Shown: in pieces, positions 52,110 through 61,142 of the stretch
Layout: each line of letters starts with the position of its first letter
Numbering within the stretch: the stretch's first letter is position 1
Source of the DNA: Chitinophaga pinensis
GTDB taxonomy: Bacteria > Bacteroidota > Bacteroidia > NS11-12g > UBA955
NCBI GenBank assembly: GCA_945871905.1
Contig: CAMBXL010000009.1
Span: 1-64,000 of the forward strand
Direction: 5' to 3'
Length of the DNA stretch: 64,000 bases
Notes under the pieces: model-generated
What the model saw: the letters and a program-made list of their open reading frames with translations, nothing else
Databases searched by the model: none
What the model was told of the DNA's origin: nothing
Program-made: the position numbers and the translations under genes

Positions 52110-54725
52110 TTAAACTAGGTTCTTAGAATGTCTTTTTGATTCTTTGAAACGTTGAATAATTGCCAAACAAAATCCAAACACCATAATTACGGTGCCGCCC
52201 CAAAGTAAATTGATATAAGGAAATTCTATTGCTTTCAGAATAATGTATTCCAACTTAGGTCTGCGGGTTGCCGAAGTAATGATAAACTTCATTTCTCCGG
52301 GTTTGTCTTTGTCAGAGATTATTCTGTCCATAACCACCATTACACCTGCTTTTTCGATTACAGACTCTTTGATTCTAATTTTATCTTCACTAATAAATTC
52401 TGGTCGAGCAATAAAAGTATCTCCAATGGTGTTTATTACAATTTCAGCTTGTAGGTGTAATTTTTCTACCTCATTTGGGTTTGACAGAACATTGATTTTA
52501 CGGAGCGTTAATTGTCTATTGGCATCATCGGTTGTAAAAGTTTGTCCTATATAAACTGTATCTGTTTTAAAGTTATCGAATTCTTTTTCTTCAAAATTTT
52601 CCATACTACTCTCAAAGGTGATATGGGTAAAAATATCTTTGGTTAGGTAGTGTCTTGTATCAGGATTAACCACAGGACCCATTTTCTTATTGTCTTGAAT
52701 ATTAGGTCTAAGGACAAATTGGTCTTTCACCTTACCTTCTTTATCTAAATACTGGTATTGAACTTCAAAGTATTTATTAGGCGAAATTTCCTCTGTTTTA
52801 GTAAAAGTAGCTTTAAGTGTATTGTTTCCAAAAAGCACAGGTTTCCCTTTGGCTAACAATACATTTTCACGGTTATTGGTTATTGCATTTTGGTCTTTTC
52901 CTCCTTCGGCATTGGTTTCCGAAAAATAGCCAACTCCAGTATTGTTTACACTGAGCACTTTTTTATTTACCGAGGACACAACCACACCAATCATCATTAA
53001 ACCAAAACCAGCGTGAGCAATAGCGCCCCCAGCTAATTTTATTTTACCTTTTAGCACTTTGTGAATGTAATGGATATTTCCAACCATTGCATAACAGCCT
53101 CCTATTATCAAAAGCAAGTATTTGAATTCCCAAATATCAAACAAGAATAGAGCACCTATGGCAAGAATAATAGAAATCAACAAAGCATTGGCGATGTATT
53201 CCCACACTCTTTTTTTGTCCGAATCTTTGTATTTAAAAAACTGACCTACTGCTGTTAAAAAGACAATGGGTATAGCAAACCAAATTTGAATTTTATTGTA
53301 ATAAGCTTCTCCTGCAGACGCCATTGTACTTCCAAACAATTGATTGAAAACTGGCACACTGGTCATGGTTATAATTTGCAAACCAGACAACATAAGCACC
53401 ATACTTCCTACAAACATCCAAAACTCTCTGCTGTACAATTTATCTGTTTCAAGTTGTGTTCCATACAAGCCAAACAAATTTTTAACAAAAAAGAAAGTTG
53501 ACCCCAATAACACCAAGGCACCAATAGAACTTACAATTGCTGAATCAACTTTGAAAGGAAAAAGGGCAACCACCATCATCCCACCAAAAGAAATTATAAA
53601 GAAAACAAGTCCTTTTTTGAATCCCTTGAAACTGATGGCATATAATAAAAAGATGAATGAAAACAGCAATATAATTAACTGTCCAGACAACCCTAAATCT
53701 GTAAAAGAGTGAACACTGGCATTACCTAAAATTCCACTTCGTGTTAAGAAGGTTGCGTATAAAACCATGAAAAACGAGAACACTGTAAGAACAAAAGTCA
53801 GCACCGGATATTTTCCAGTCACTTTATTAATCATCAACAAATGCGTGGCGGTAATTAACAATAGCCACGGCATTAAGGAAGCATTTTCTACAGGATCCCA
53901 AGCCCAATAACCTCCGAAGCTCAAACTTTCGTAAGCCCAATAGCCACCCATTATAATTCCTGTACCCAAAACCATTACTGCAACAAGTGCCCAAGGCAAA
54001 GCAGGCACCATCCATTCTCTGAGGCGACGGGTCCAAAGACCTGCAAAAGCAAATGCAAAAGGAATAATAGTAGCAGCAAAACCAAAAAATAAGGTTGGTG
54101 GATGAATTACCATCCAATAGTTCTGCAACAATGGATTTAGACCATTGCCTTCTTTGTATATTTTTAAGTAATTTTCTTTACCAATAGATTCAATAATAGG
54201 AATCAATAGCATTTCGGGATTATGCTCACGGGTGAGTTCAAATGGACTACTGCCTATTTTTACATCACCAAATTCAAATCCTAAAAGCATACTGCCCAAA
54301 ATAACTTGTGCCAAAGCTATAACTGCAACAACTGGAGCTTCCCAATCTTTGATTTTGAATATCAATAAAATTCCCAAAAAGGCGTGCCAAAACATCCAAA
54401 GAAGAAAACTTCCTTCTTGACCTTCCCAAAAGCAACTAATCATGTAGTAAATTGGCAAGTCAGTAGACGAATGCTGATAGGCATATTGGTATTCAAAATA
54501 ATGACTATGGATGATATAAAACAACGAAAAGAAGATGGCTGAAACAGCTACCGAATGAACATAAAACATGATTCTTCCCAACTTTTGGAAAGTGCTTTCT
54601 TTATGATTCACTGAAATTGCATATGAGACAAAAGAGATTAAAGATGCCACAAAGGACAAAACCACTGCAAAATGGCCAAAGTTACCTATGAACAGATGTT
54701 CATTATTAAAATGTATAAGTTCCAA
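52110..54725 (-). CDS. ccmF: Cytochrome c maturation heme lyase subunit CcmF/CcsA-like
   Basis: 871 residues with about fifteen transmembrane helices. The heme-handling WWD motif appears as SFGGYWAWDPVENASLMPWL (~260-290). Conserved histidines (HFAVV near the N-terminus, WMVIHPPTLFFG, ATHLLMIN) could ligate heme. The ~250-residue periplasmic loop near the C-terminus is typical of Bacteroidota CcmF. It receives heme from CcmE and attaches it to apocytochrome CXXCH motifs. It stands 6 bases after ccmE in the ccmC-D-E-F order. Confidence 0.9.
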   Translation of the reverse strand: MELIHFNNEHLFIGNFGHFAVVLSFVASLISFVSYAISVNHKESTFQKLGRIMFYVHSVAVSAIFFSLFYIIHSHYFEYQYAYQHSSTDLPIYYMISCFWEGQEGSFLLWMFWHAFLGILLIFKIKDWEAPVVAVIALAQVILGSMLLGFEFGDVKIGSSPFELTREHNPEMLLIPIIESIGKENYLKIYKEGNGLNPLLQNYWMVIHPPTLFFGFAATIIPFAFAFAGLWTRRLREWMVPALPWALVAVMVLGTGIIMGGYWAYESLSFGGYWAWDPVENASLMPWLLLITATHLLMINKVTGKYPVLTFVLTVFSFFMVLYATFLTRSGILGNASVHSFTDLGLSGQLIILLFSFIFLLYAISFKGFKKGLVFFIISFGGMMVVALFPFKVDSAIVSSIGALVLLGSTFFFVKNLFGLYGTQLETDKLYSREFWMFVGSMVLMLSGLQIITMTSVPVFNQLFGSTMASAGEAYYNKIQIWFAIPIVFLTAVGQFFKYKDSDKKRVWEYIANALLISIILAIGALFLFDIWEFKYLLLIIGGCYAMVGNIHYIHKVLKGKIKLAGGAIAHAGFGLMMIGVVVSSVNKKVLSVNNTGVGYFSETNAEGGKDQNAITNNRENVLLAKGKPVLFGNNTLKATFTKTEEISPNKYFEVQYQYLDKEGKVKDQFVLRPNIQDNKKMGPVVNPDTRHYLTKDIFTHITFESSMENFEEKEFDNFKTDTVYIGQTFTTDDANRQLTLRKINVLSNPNEVEKLHLQAEIVINTIGDTFIARPEFISEDKIRIKESVIEKAGVMVVMDRIISDKDKPGEMKFIITSATRRPKLEYIILKAIEFPYINLLWGGTVIMVFGFCLAIIQRFKESKRHSKNLV

Positions 54726-54731
54726 AATAAT

Positions 54732-55115
54732 TTATTTTTTTTCGTATTTGCTAGGACATTTTTTCAAAATTTCACGAGCTTCAAAATAGTCGCCTCTGCT
54801 GTATCCAATTAGCACCACTTTATCTGTCTTATCCAAATCTTGGGGCATAGCGTTTCTGTAAACAATTTTTTTCTCATAACCGGTGCTGTCACTGGCATAA
54901 AACTCAAAATAGTTTGGATCCACTTGAGGGTTGTAAACTTGAGGTTTGGTTTTACTAAGCGTAGTAACCACGTGTAATTTCATATTGGGACGACTTTGGG
55001 CAATTTCATCGGCCTCAGCAAAAGATACATATTTGCTTGTATCTCCGTAGAAACTTACACCAATTGCTATAGCAACTGAAATAAAAACAATAATGGCAAT
55101 TTGAACAGGTTTCAT
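54732..55115 (-). CDS. ccmE: Periplasmic heme chaperone CcmE, Cys-type
   Basis: 127 residues. An N-terminal membrane anchor (VQIAIIVFISVAIAIGVSFYG) precedes an OB-fold (YVSFAEADEI, KLHVVTTLS, NYFEFYASDSTGYEKKIVY, VVLIGYSRGDYFEAREILKKC). Classical CcmE binds heme covalently through His in HxxxY; here the equivalent is CPSKY (Cys120, Tyr124), the CxxxY variant known from Desulfovibrio and archaea. It starts by overlapping ccmD with ATGA. It carries heme from CcmC to CcmF. Confidence 0.9.
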   Translation of the reverse strand: MKPVQIAIIVFISVAIAIGVSFYGDTSKYVSFAEADEIAQSRPNMKLHVVTTLSKTKPQVYNPQVDPNYFEFYASDSTGYEKKIVYRNAMPQDLDKTDKVVLIGYSRGDYFEAREILKKCPSKYEKK

Positions 55116-55309
55116 GATTCTGTTTGTTCTAACTTGGTTATTTTCCTGTCTAAACGAACTAAGTATAACACCACCAAAAAGAAGATAATAAGAATAACGC
55201 CTATTACGACATAAATTTTACCAGAACTTCTTAATACAGAAGTTTCATTTTGGGCCATTAGACCTTGTATAATACTAAGAAACAATATGGTTAGATAATA
55301 TTTTTTCAT
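55112..55309 (-). CDS. ccmD: CcmD-like small membrane protein
   Basis: 65 residues: a signal-like N-terminus (YYLTILFLSIIQGLMAQ) and one transmembrane helix (YVVIGVILIIFFLVVLYLVRLDRKI, ~33-57) with basic residues on the cytosolic side. Position between ccmC and ccmE, the 35-base overlap with ccmC and the ATGA overlap with ccmE support CcmD, which stabilises the CcmC-CcmE heme complex. The sequence itself is too short for firm assignment. Confidence 0.7.
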   Translation of the reverse strand: MKKYYLTILFLSIIQGLMAQNETSVLRSSGKIYVVIGVILIIFFLVVLYLVRLDRKITKLEQTES

Positions 55310-55979
55310 TTTCTTTTTTAAACTTTAATAATTGATTACGTGTTCTTAATTCGGCAATCCACACAAAAAGCAGAGCCCAACCTATAACAGCAGGGTAAAA
55401 AACAAATTCCATGTTTTGAGTTTGGTTATAAGCTTTAAAATTAACCGATTCTCCACTACCCGGATGAATACTAAACTGGGATAATTTGGGCATTACGTAT
55501 ATCAATGACACAAACAATGGGAACACAAAGACATTATAAACGGCAGACAAGCGGGCTCGTTTCTCAAAATCAACAACTGACTTTTGGATCAACCAATATC
55601 CGCCATACATTGCCATTCCTGCTGCTACTCCATTTAACTTAGGGTCGTTTGTCCAAGGGGTTCCCCAAGTATTGTAAGCCCAAAACATGCCTGTAAACAA
55701 CCCGCAGAAACCCATAAGTAAACCAACATTGGTCAATTCACTGGCATAAATATCTCTTTTCACGTTGGGACGACTCAAATACATGAGACTATTGATCCAA
55801 GCTGCAAATAAAATGAGAGACATACCGAACCACATAGGCACGTGGTAAAACAAATTTCGGATGGTTTCGTCTAAAATTCCAACATCTGTTGGCAAATCTA
55901 TCAACAATCCGTAAACTAACACATAGCCTACAGTCGCTACGGCTATGAGTTTATACCACAAATTAGGGATTAATTTCAT
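55275..55979 (-). CDS. ccmC: Heme-handling protein CcmC (CcsA family)
   Basis: 234 residues, six transmembrane helices. Family motifs: FYHVPMWFGMSLIL (~44-57, first heme-ligand His), the tryptophan-rich TGMFWAYNTWGTPWTNDPKL (~96-115) and the second His in FSIHPGSGESVNF. CcmC attaches heme to CcmE. Note WTND rather than the usual WTWD in the tryptophan-rich loop. Preceded by TAACTTCG. ccmB and ccmA, often upstream, are not next to it: yidD is. Confidence 0.88.
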   Translation of the reverse strand: MKLIPNLWYKLIAVATVGYVLVYGLLIDLPTDVGILDETIRNLFYHVPMWFGMSLILFAAWINSLMYLSRPNVKRDIYASELTNVGLLMGFCGLFTGMFWAYNTWGTPWTNDPKLNGVAAGMAMYGGYWLIQKSVVDFEKRARLSAVYNVFVFPLFVSLIYVMPKLSQFSIHPGSGESVNFKAYNQTQNMEFVFYPAVIGWALLFVWIAELRTRNQLLKFKKENEKILSNHIVS

Positions 55980-55998
55980 CCTCGTTTTCTTTAGTTTG

Positions 55999-56006
55999 CG
56001 AAGTTA
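55999..56006 (-). promoter_or_regulatory. Variant -7 element (TAACTTCG) for the ccm operon
   Basis: 20 bases before the ccmC ATG at 55979; third instance of TAnnTTCG in this window. It sits in a 170-base gap that otherwise holds nothing obvious. Confidence 0.4.
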
Positions 56007-56150
56007 ATTGAATTTATCCATTTTTAAAGCAATCTTTCGGTAATAAATTCCCAACAGTTTCTCTTACAAAACCTAGAGAATTCAAACAATAAAGCACAGA
56101 AAATTGTTCGAATTTTTAATTAAAAAAGTTAAATATCTATATTTTCATTT

Positions 56151-56372
56151 TTAGGGAACAGGATCGTAACCACTTCCTCCTCCAGGCCTGCATCTTGAGA
56201 GTCGTTTTAAAGTTAACCACCCTCCCTTAAATAACCCATATTTCTTAAGCGCCTCTACCCCATATTGACTACACGTTGGGGTGAATCGGCATGAGGGGGA
56301 CAACAAAGGCGATAATACCAATTGGTATATTTTTATAAAAAATAAGCCGATATAAATACCAATCTTTCTCAT
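56151..56372 (-). CDS. yidD: Membrane protein insertion efficiency factor YidD
   Basis: 73 residues with the complete family pattern: [32 protein letters not shown] (~11-42) and [23 protein letters not shown] at the C-terminus; three conserved cysteines. An amphipathic peripheral membrane protein assisting YidC-dependent insertion. ATGA overlap with rnpA, the usual rpmH-rnpA-yidD order. yidC, often next, is not here: the ccm operon follows. Confidence 0.95.
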   Translation of the reverse strand: MRKIGIYIGLFFIKIYQLVLSPLLSPSCRFTPTCSQYGVEALKKYGLFKGGWLTLKRLSRCRPGGGSGYDPVP

Positions 56373-56779
56373 CCTTTTTCTTCAATCTGTTTGAGGACTA
56401 TCTGATAGTTATTGACAAGTTTAATAAAGGAATGCTGCACCGATGCAAAATCAACAAGCTCTTTACCGGTATAAACCATTCCCCCAATTAAATTTTTGTT
56501 AGGCGCAAATGGATTGGTTAGTAAAGATTTGTTTAATCTGTATACTTCACGCATCAATCTTTTAATCCTATTTCTATCAACAGCTCTTTTGAATTTCCGT
56601 TTGGAAACTGAAAATAATATAGCATTGGGATTAGCATTTGGTGTTTCTTCAAAATAAAAGGAGAACAACAAAGGATATGCTTTAACAACAAAGGGAGTCT
56701 TAAAAACTTTTTCTATGAGTTTTTGGTGGTACAATCTTTCATTTTTAGAAAGACCGTAAGAAGAATTCTCACGCATCAT
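56369..56779 (-). CDS. rnpA: Ribonuclease P protein component
   Basis: 136 residues. The RNR motif is present ([23 protein letters not shown], ~65-87), with an N-terminal [17 protein letters not shown] segment matching the family's opening. It binds the RNase P RNA to process tRNA 5' ends. Two adjacent ATGs make the start ambiguous by one residue. It lies 26 bases after rpmH and is probably co-transcribed with it. Confidence 0.93.
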   Translation of the reverse strand: MMRENSSYGLSKNERLYHQKLIEKVFKTPFVVKAYPLLFSFYFEETPNANPNAILFSVSKRKFKRAVDRNRIKRLMREVYRLNKSLLTNPFAPNKNLIGGMVYTGKELVDFASVQHSFIKLVNNYQIVLKQIEEKG

Positions 56780-56805
56780 TTAGCGTATGAAGACTTAAGT
56801 AAATC

Positions 56806-56967
56806 TTAACGTTTGTGACGTAATTCGTCAGAAACCGTTAAACGTTTACGACCGCGTTTTCTTCTTGCTGCCAAGATTTTACGTCCGTTTACTGAGGCCA
56901 TTCGCTCTCTGAAACCGTGTTTATTGCGTCTTTTGCGTTGTGATGGCTGAAATGTACGTTTCGTCAT
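56806..56967 (-). CDS. rpmH: Ribosomal protein bL34
   Basis: 53 residues, highly basic: [20 protein letters not shown] at the N-terminus and [19 protein letters not shown] near the end, the invariant L34 layout. Short, so easily missed. It is a 50S subunit protein. First gene of the rpmH-rnpA-yidD operon with promoter TACATTTG 26 bases upstream. dnaA, often divergent from rpmH in other phyla, is not adjacent. Confidence 0.96.
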   Translation of the reverse strand: MTKRTFQPSQRKRRNKHGFRERMASVNGRKILAARRKRGRKRLTVSDELRHKR

Positions 56968-56992
56968 GTCGTATGATTTTTAAAAAGGACTG

Positions 56993-57000
56993 CAAATGTA
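56993..57000 (-). promoter_or_regulatory. -7 promoter element for rpmH-rnpA-yidD
   Basis: TACATTTG (then CA), exact TAnnTTTG. The 57001-57255 gap upstream is AT-rich with no gene seen. Confidence 0.6.
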
Positions 57001-57255
57001 ATGCAATTTTCCAAAATACCAAACCTAATTTATAAAATATTTTAAATCTATTCTTATTATGCCTTGCCAATACCTTAAAAATCTTCTTTTTATTAGTCTT
57101 TTAATCGAATAGGTTCATATATTTTTATAATATAAACAAATTGGAATGAGATAAAATCCAATTTTACGAAATTTCATTTAGCGCTTTGAGGGGTTGAATA
57201 ATACACTAATCCAGACCCAAAAAAACAATCAGCAAAAAACTAATAATTAATTAGA

Positions 57256-58434
57256 CTAAAGCAATTGGATAAATGTTTTGGCCTCTTTTTTACTAAAAAC
57301 TAATTTATAATAAACCAAAGTATAGGTTTCAATATTTCTATTATAGGCTGTCATGGGTTTAAATCTTGGCATAATATCAATTGCGTTATTGAAATTTTTA
57401 ATAAATCCCCATTCATCATCTGGCTCATCATCCTCATTTGGCATCAACCATTTTCTATCTTTAATCAACCCTTTTTCATCTATGGTTAATTGAACATAAA
57501 TCTCGTATTCTAGTTTTTGATAATGCGCTGTTTCAAAATCTAACTTTTTGCTAATTTGCTTATTAATTAGTTCATTCATTGCATCAACACCACCAGGATA
57601 TTCTTCTTTTACGACCAAATCATCTTTGAATATTTTCTTATCAATTTTTTCTCCATTTTCATCAAAGAAGGTCGCATCTATAAAAACATCATTTTTATAA
57701 TTCACTTCACAAGATTTGTTTCCATTAAGATGATACCAAGTGTGCAATCCTTCTTTTTTATTATCAACAAACTCTCCTTTGAAAGATATTTTCCCATTAG
57801 TCCAATAGGTTTCCAACCAACCTACTAAACTGTCCTTTTCATATGTTCCTTTTTCTTTTAATTGACCATTTGAATAATAGGTTTTATATTCCCCATTTCT
57901 CTTCCCCTTAAAAAACATAAACTCTTCTTCCAAATTACCATTGTCGTGATAAAAAATAGAAAGTCCATCTCTTTCATCATTTATAAAATTCATTTTTGCT
58001 TTCACTGTTCCATTTTTATGATACAGAACCGAAGGCCCTTCGTTTAAATTTTCTTCATAAGTGGTTTCTGATTTTAGTTGTCCATTTTTATACCACGACT
58101 TCCATAATCCTTGTGTTTTTCCATTTTTAAAAGTCCCTTCTGATGATTTTACGCCATTTGAAAAATAATACACAAAGACTCCTTCCCTTGAATTATCTGT
58201 CAATTTGATTGAAGAATAAGTCCCAGACATTTGAATTTGGTTTGTTTCTTTGAAATAATCTTCGACTTGAAATTTATTATTTACATTTTTGACAATGCGA
58301 TAATAAGAGGCTTTTTTCTCACTTGTTTTTTGCCAATTTTTGTCAAAAAAAACTTTTTTTTGAGCACTTGCATTTATAGCAAACAAAAAGAAACTTAAAA
58401 AAAGAAATAGATTTAGTTTAAAAAATGTATTCAT
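57256..58434 (-). CDS. MORN_2-repeat protein with TonB-C-like terminal domain
   Basis: 392 residues. Signal peptide (FFKLNLFLFLSFFLFAINASAQ). Residues ~60-275 contain eight or so MORN_2/YwqK-type repeats with the YY.NG..K..G.F..G...G.W..WY.NGQLK rhythm, an elongated beta meander. Residues ~285-392 begin EYPGGVDAMNELINKQIS, then YVQLTIDEKGLIKDRKW, the pattern of a TonB C-terminal fold without a membrane anchor of its own. In databases such proteins are often mislabelled toxin-antitoxin YwqK antitoxins; no toxin is present here. Probably periplasmic or outer-membrane associated. Confidence 0.75.
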   Translation of the reverse strand: MNTFFKLNLFLFLSFFLFAINASAQKKVFFDKNWQKTSEKKASYYRIVKNVNNKFQVEDYFKETNQIQMSGTYSSIKLTDNSREGVFVYYFSNGVKSSEGTFKNGKTQGLWKSWYKNGQLKSETTYEENLNEGPSVLYHKNGTVKAKMNFINDERDGLSIFYHDNGNLEEEFMFFKGKRNGEYKTYYSNGQLKEKGTYEKDSLVGWLETYWTNGKISFKGEFVDNKKEGLHTWYHLNGNKSCEVNYKNDVFIDATFFDENGEKIDKKIFKDDLVVKEEYPGGVDAMNELINKQISKKLDFETAHYQKLEYEIYVQLTIDEKGLIKDRKWLMPNEDDEPDDEWGFIKNFNNAIDIMPRFKPMTAYNRNIETYTLVYYKLVFSKKEAKTFIQLL

Positions 58435-58452
58435 ACTGAAGACAAAGAAAAC

Positions 58453-59289
58453 TTATTTTTTCAAATTGTAAAAATAAATTTTCAATTTCATCAATAAATA
58501 CTGAATGGCTTTAGGCGTTTCTGACAAAGGCTGTTTATACGATTCGCCCATTTTCAAAAAGTGTTTATAGAAATAGGATGGCGTAATTTTCCATTTATTA
58601 ATAAATTGTTTTCTGCCATCATTTTTAACCACTTTTCCGGTCGATTTACTCATAAAATGATACACTCTACTTTTGCCAACGCCTTTAAATACTCGCACAC
58701 CGGCATTCCACATCTTCATAGAAAAATCGGGATCACTGTACATTCCTGGGCTAAATTCCTCACTGTACCCTCCTACCAAATCCCAATATTTTTTTGAAAC
58801 CACATTTGGAGGCCAACTAGCGCCATACCAATCATTCATTACAAAAGATTGATATGATTGAATTAACTCTTTCTCTTTGAAATGAGTCAAATCACCAAAA
58901 TCATATCCTTGCAACATGTTTTTATTGTTACCCACTTTAGGTTCTATCATGGTAGAAGATATAAAAAAATCATCATGTCCTAAGTCTTCAATTTCATTAA
59001 CCAGATAATAATCCCACCCTGGCAAAGCATACATATCGTCATTAAAATAACAGATGTAAGACGCAGTGGCTTTTTGTGAAGAAAGATTTAATGCAGTGCA
59101 AATTCCTATATTTTGCGCAGAATGAGTAAAATCAATATTTTGCGAATTGAGATAATCTATGGTACCGTCATTGCCTTCATTCACATGAACAATTATTTGA
59201 TGGCTAAATGTAGAATTCTTCAAAATACTTTCAATACAGCATTTCAAATATGGCAGATTATTCCATGTAGGTATTAGGATACTAAACAT
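58453..59289 (-). CDS. GT2-family glycosyltransferase
   Basis: 278 residues from ATG 59289 (MFSILIPTWNNLPYLKCCIESIL); an in-frame TTG at 59301 would add four residues and is less likely. GT-A motifs: IIVHVNEGNDGTIDYL (~34-49), ICYFNDDMYALPGWD with the DxD-like metal site NDD (~79-93), then FSPGMYSDPDFSMKMW. It likely adds a sugar to a surface glycan. Divergent from the threonine dehydrogenase gene; no other glycan gene is adjacent. Confidence 0.82.
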   Translation of the reverse strand: MFSILIPTWNNLPYLKCCIESILKNSTFSHQIIVHVNEGNDGTIDYLNSQNIDFTHSAQNIGICTALNLSSQKATASYICYFNDDMYALPGWDYYLVNEIEDLGHDDFFISSTMIEPKVGNNKNMLQGYDFGDLTHFKEKELIQSYQSFVMNDWYGASWPPNVVSKKYWDLVGGYSEEFSPGMYSDPDFSMKMWNAGVRVFKGVGKSRVYHFMSKSTGKVVKNDGRKQFINKWKITPSYFYKHFLKMGESYKQPLSETPKAIQYLLMKLKIYFYNLKK

Positions 59290-59380
59290 ATACGACAGCA
59301 AAAAAACATCTTTTTATTCACAATGATTGAATATTTTTAAGTATAGAGCTCAAAATCCAAAAAAAAATTAGTTTTTAGAT

Positions 59381-59388
59381 TACTTTTG
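59381..59388 (+). promoter_or_regulatory. -7 promoter element for the tdh-surE-pyrD run
   Basis: TACTTTTG, exact TAnnTTTG, 18 bases before ATG 59407. An in-frame TTG at 59386 falls inside this box and is therefore not the start. Confidence 0.6.
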
Positions 59389-59406
59389 CAACACAAATTT
59401 AATGTT

Positions 59407-60372
59407 ATGTCAGAAAATATTTTAGTTATCGGAGCTTGTGGTCAGTTGGGCACAGAATTGGTTGAAGAACTCAGAAAAATATATGGGGATAGTCATGTTA
59501 TTGCCTCCGATATTCGTCAATCTGATGATGAAGTTTTCAAGAATGGTCCATTTGAAACTTTGGACATTTTGGACAAAAATAATTTTTCCGCTTTACTACA
59601 AAAATACAAACCAAGTCAGGTTTACCACTTAGCAGCATTGTTAAGTGCTACTGCTGAAGCGAAACCAAAACTAGGTTGGACTCTAAATATGGATGGCTTG
59701 TTTAACGTATTAGATGCTGCGGTTGATTTTAAAATTGGCAAAATCTATTGGCCAAGTTCTATTGCGGTTTTTGGTCCTAACACGCCAATGAATGATACCC
59801 CTCAAAACTGTGTAATGGATCCAAATACAGTTTATGGAATAAGCAAATTGGCAGGAGAAAGATATTGTGAATACTATTTCCAAAAAAGAGGTGTAGATGT
59901 AAGAAGCTTAAGATATCCGGGTTTAATTGGTTACAAAAGCGCTCCCGGTGGTGGAACTACCGACTATGCTGTTAGCATTTACCACGATGCATTAACGACA
60001 AAAAAACACGAATGTTTCTTAGGACCTCAAACACAGTTGCCAATGCTATACATGCCCGATGCCTTAAAAGCAACTTTAGATATTATGCATGCACCTGCTG
60101 AAAAAATCAAAATCAGAAGTAGTTATAATCTTGCAGGAATGAGTTTTTCTCCTGAAGAAATTGCAGCTAATATTAAATCATTTATTCCTGATTTTGAAAT
60201 TTCATACAAGGTCGACCACCGTCAAGCAATTGCAGACAGTTGGCCAAACAGTATTAATGACACAGAAGCTAGAAATGATTGGGGTTGGGCTCCATCTTAT
60301 GATTTAAACAGTATGAGTAAAGACATGCTTGTCAATTTAGCACCTAGATATGGTCAATCTTTAAGTATATAA
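59407..60372 (+). CDS. NAD-dependent epimerase/dehydratase-type L-threonine 3-dehydrogenase
   Basis: 321 residues. SDR fold: GACGQLGTELVEEL with GxxGxxG (G9, G12, G15), the catalytic VYGISKLAGERY (Tyr143, Lys147), and the threonine-dehydrogenase-like segments RYPGLIGYKSAPGGGTTDYA, YNLAGMSFSPEEIA and a C-terminal WPNSINDTEARNDWGWAPSYDL. SDR-type TDHs oxidise L-threonine to 2-amino-3-ketobutyrate with NAD+, the first step of conversion to glycine. The substrate call rests on these remembered motifs; another extended SDR is possible. surE starts 2 bases after the stop. Confidence 0.82.
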   Translation: MSENILVIGACGQLGTELVEELRKIYGDSHVIASDIRQSDDEVFKNGPFETLDILDKNNFSALLQKYKPSQVYHLAALLSATAEAKPKLGWTLNMDGLFNVLDAAVDFKIGKIYWPSSIAVFGPNTPMNDTPQNCVMDPNTVYGISKLAGERYCEYYFQKRGVDVRSLRYPGLIGYKSAPGGGTTDYAVSIYHDALTTKKHECFLGPQTQLPMLYMPDALKATLDIMHAPAEKIKIRSSYNLAGMSFSPEEIAANIKSFIPDFEISYKVDHRQAIADSWPNSINDTEARNDWGWAPSYDLNSMSKDMLVNLAPRYGQSLSI

Positions 60373-60374
60373 TA

Positions 60375-61142
60375 ATGGAGAAAAATACAACTCCTTTAAT
60401 CTTAATTTCAAATGATGACGGCATTACTGCACCAGGATTAAGAGTTTTGGTTGAAGAAATGTCGAAAATTGGCGAAGTAATAGTCGTAGCGCCAGACAAA
60501 CCACAGAGTGCTATGGGCCATGCCATTACCGTAACTGCACCATTGAGACTCAAACAAAACTTTATTTTTGGTTCAATACTGGCTTATGAATGCAGTGGCA
60601 CACCTGCCGATTGTGTTAAATTAGCCTTAGACAAAGTGTGCCCTCGCCGACCAGACATTATGGTTTCGGGTATCAATCATGGACCCAATTACAGTATAAA
60701 TGTAATTTACAGTGGCACTATGAGCGCCGCAGTTGAAGCGGCTGTTGATGGGGTACAAGCCATTGGTTTTTCATTGTGTGATTACAGTGCAGAAGCTAAT
60801 TTTGAAGCAACTCGTCCATTTATAAAGCAAATTACTGAAACTATTTTAGCCAATCCACTTCCTTACGGCACCCTTTTGAATGTAAACTTTCCAAAAACGG
60901 AGAGTATTAAAGGCATTAGAATTTGCCGTCAAGCAAGTGCAAGATATGCTGAAAACTTTGATGAACGTAAAGACCCTTCTGGTAACACATACTATTGGAT
61001 GACTGGCAAATTCATTAACATGGAAGAAGATGACAACGATACCGACTTATGGGCTGTAAACAACAACTATGTTAGCGTAGTTCCAACCAAATTCGACTTG
61101 ACTTCCAATAGCTTTATTCAACATTTAAAACACCTTTTGTAA
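60375..61142 (+). CDS. surE: 5'/3'-nucleotidase SurE
   Basis: 255 residues. Metal-binding ISNDDGITAPGLRVL (Asp14, Asp15), VAPDKPQSAMGHAITVTAPL, ECSGTPADCVKLAL and the nucleotidase signature SGINHGPNYSINVIYSGTMSAAVEA (~92-116) define SurE, a stationary-phase survival nucleotide phosphatase. Co-transcribed with tdh (2-base gap) and coupled to the next gene by TAATG. Confidence 0.95.
   Translation: MEKNTTPLILISNDDGITAPGLRVLVEEMSKIGEVIVVAPDKPQSAMGHAITVTAPLRLKQNFIFGSILAYECSGTPADCVKLALDKVCPRRPDIMVSGINHGPNYSINVIYSGTMSAAVEAAVDGVQAIGFSLCDYSAEANFEATRPFIKQITETILANPLPYGTLLNVNFPKTESIKGIRICRQASARYAENFDERKDPSGNTYYWMTGKFINMEEDDNDTDLWAVNNNYVSVVPTKFDLTSNSFIQHLKHLL

Noticed and set aside
57256-58434. YwqK-type antitoxin label
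   Set aside because: The protein has a signal peptide and a TonB-like domain, and no toxin gene is adjacent; only the repeat type matches.
59386-59406. Upstream TTG start for the threonine dehydrogenase-like gene
   Set aside because: The TTG lies inside the -7 promoter box TACTTTTG; the ATG at 59407 opens directly into the first Rossmann strand.
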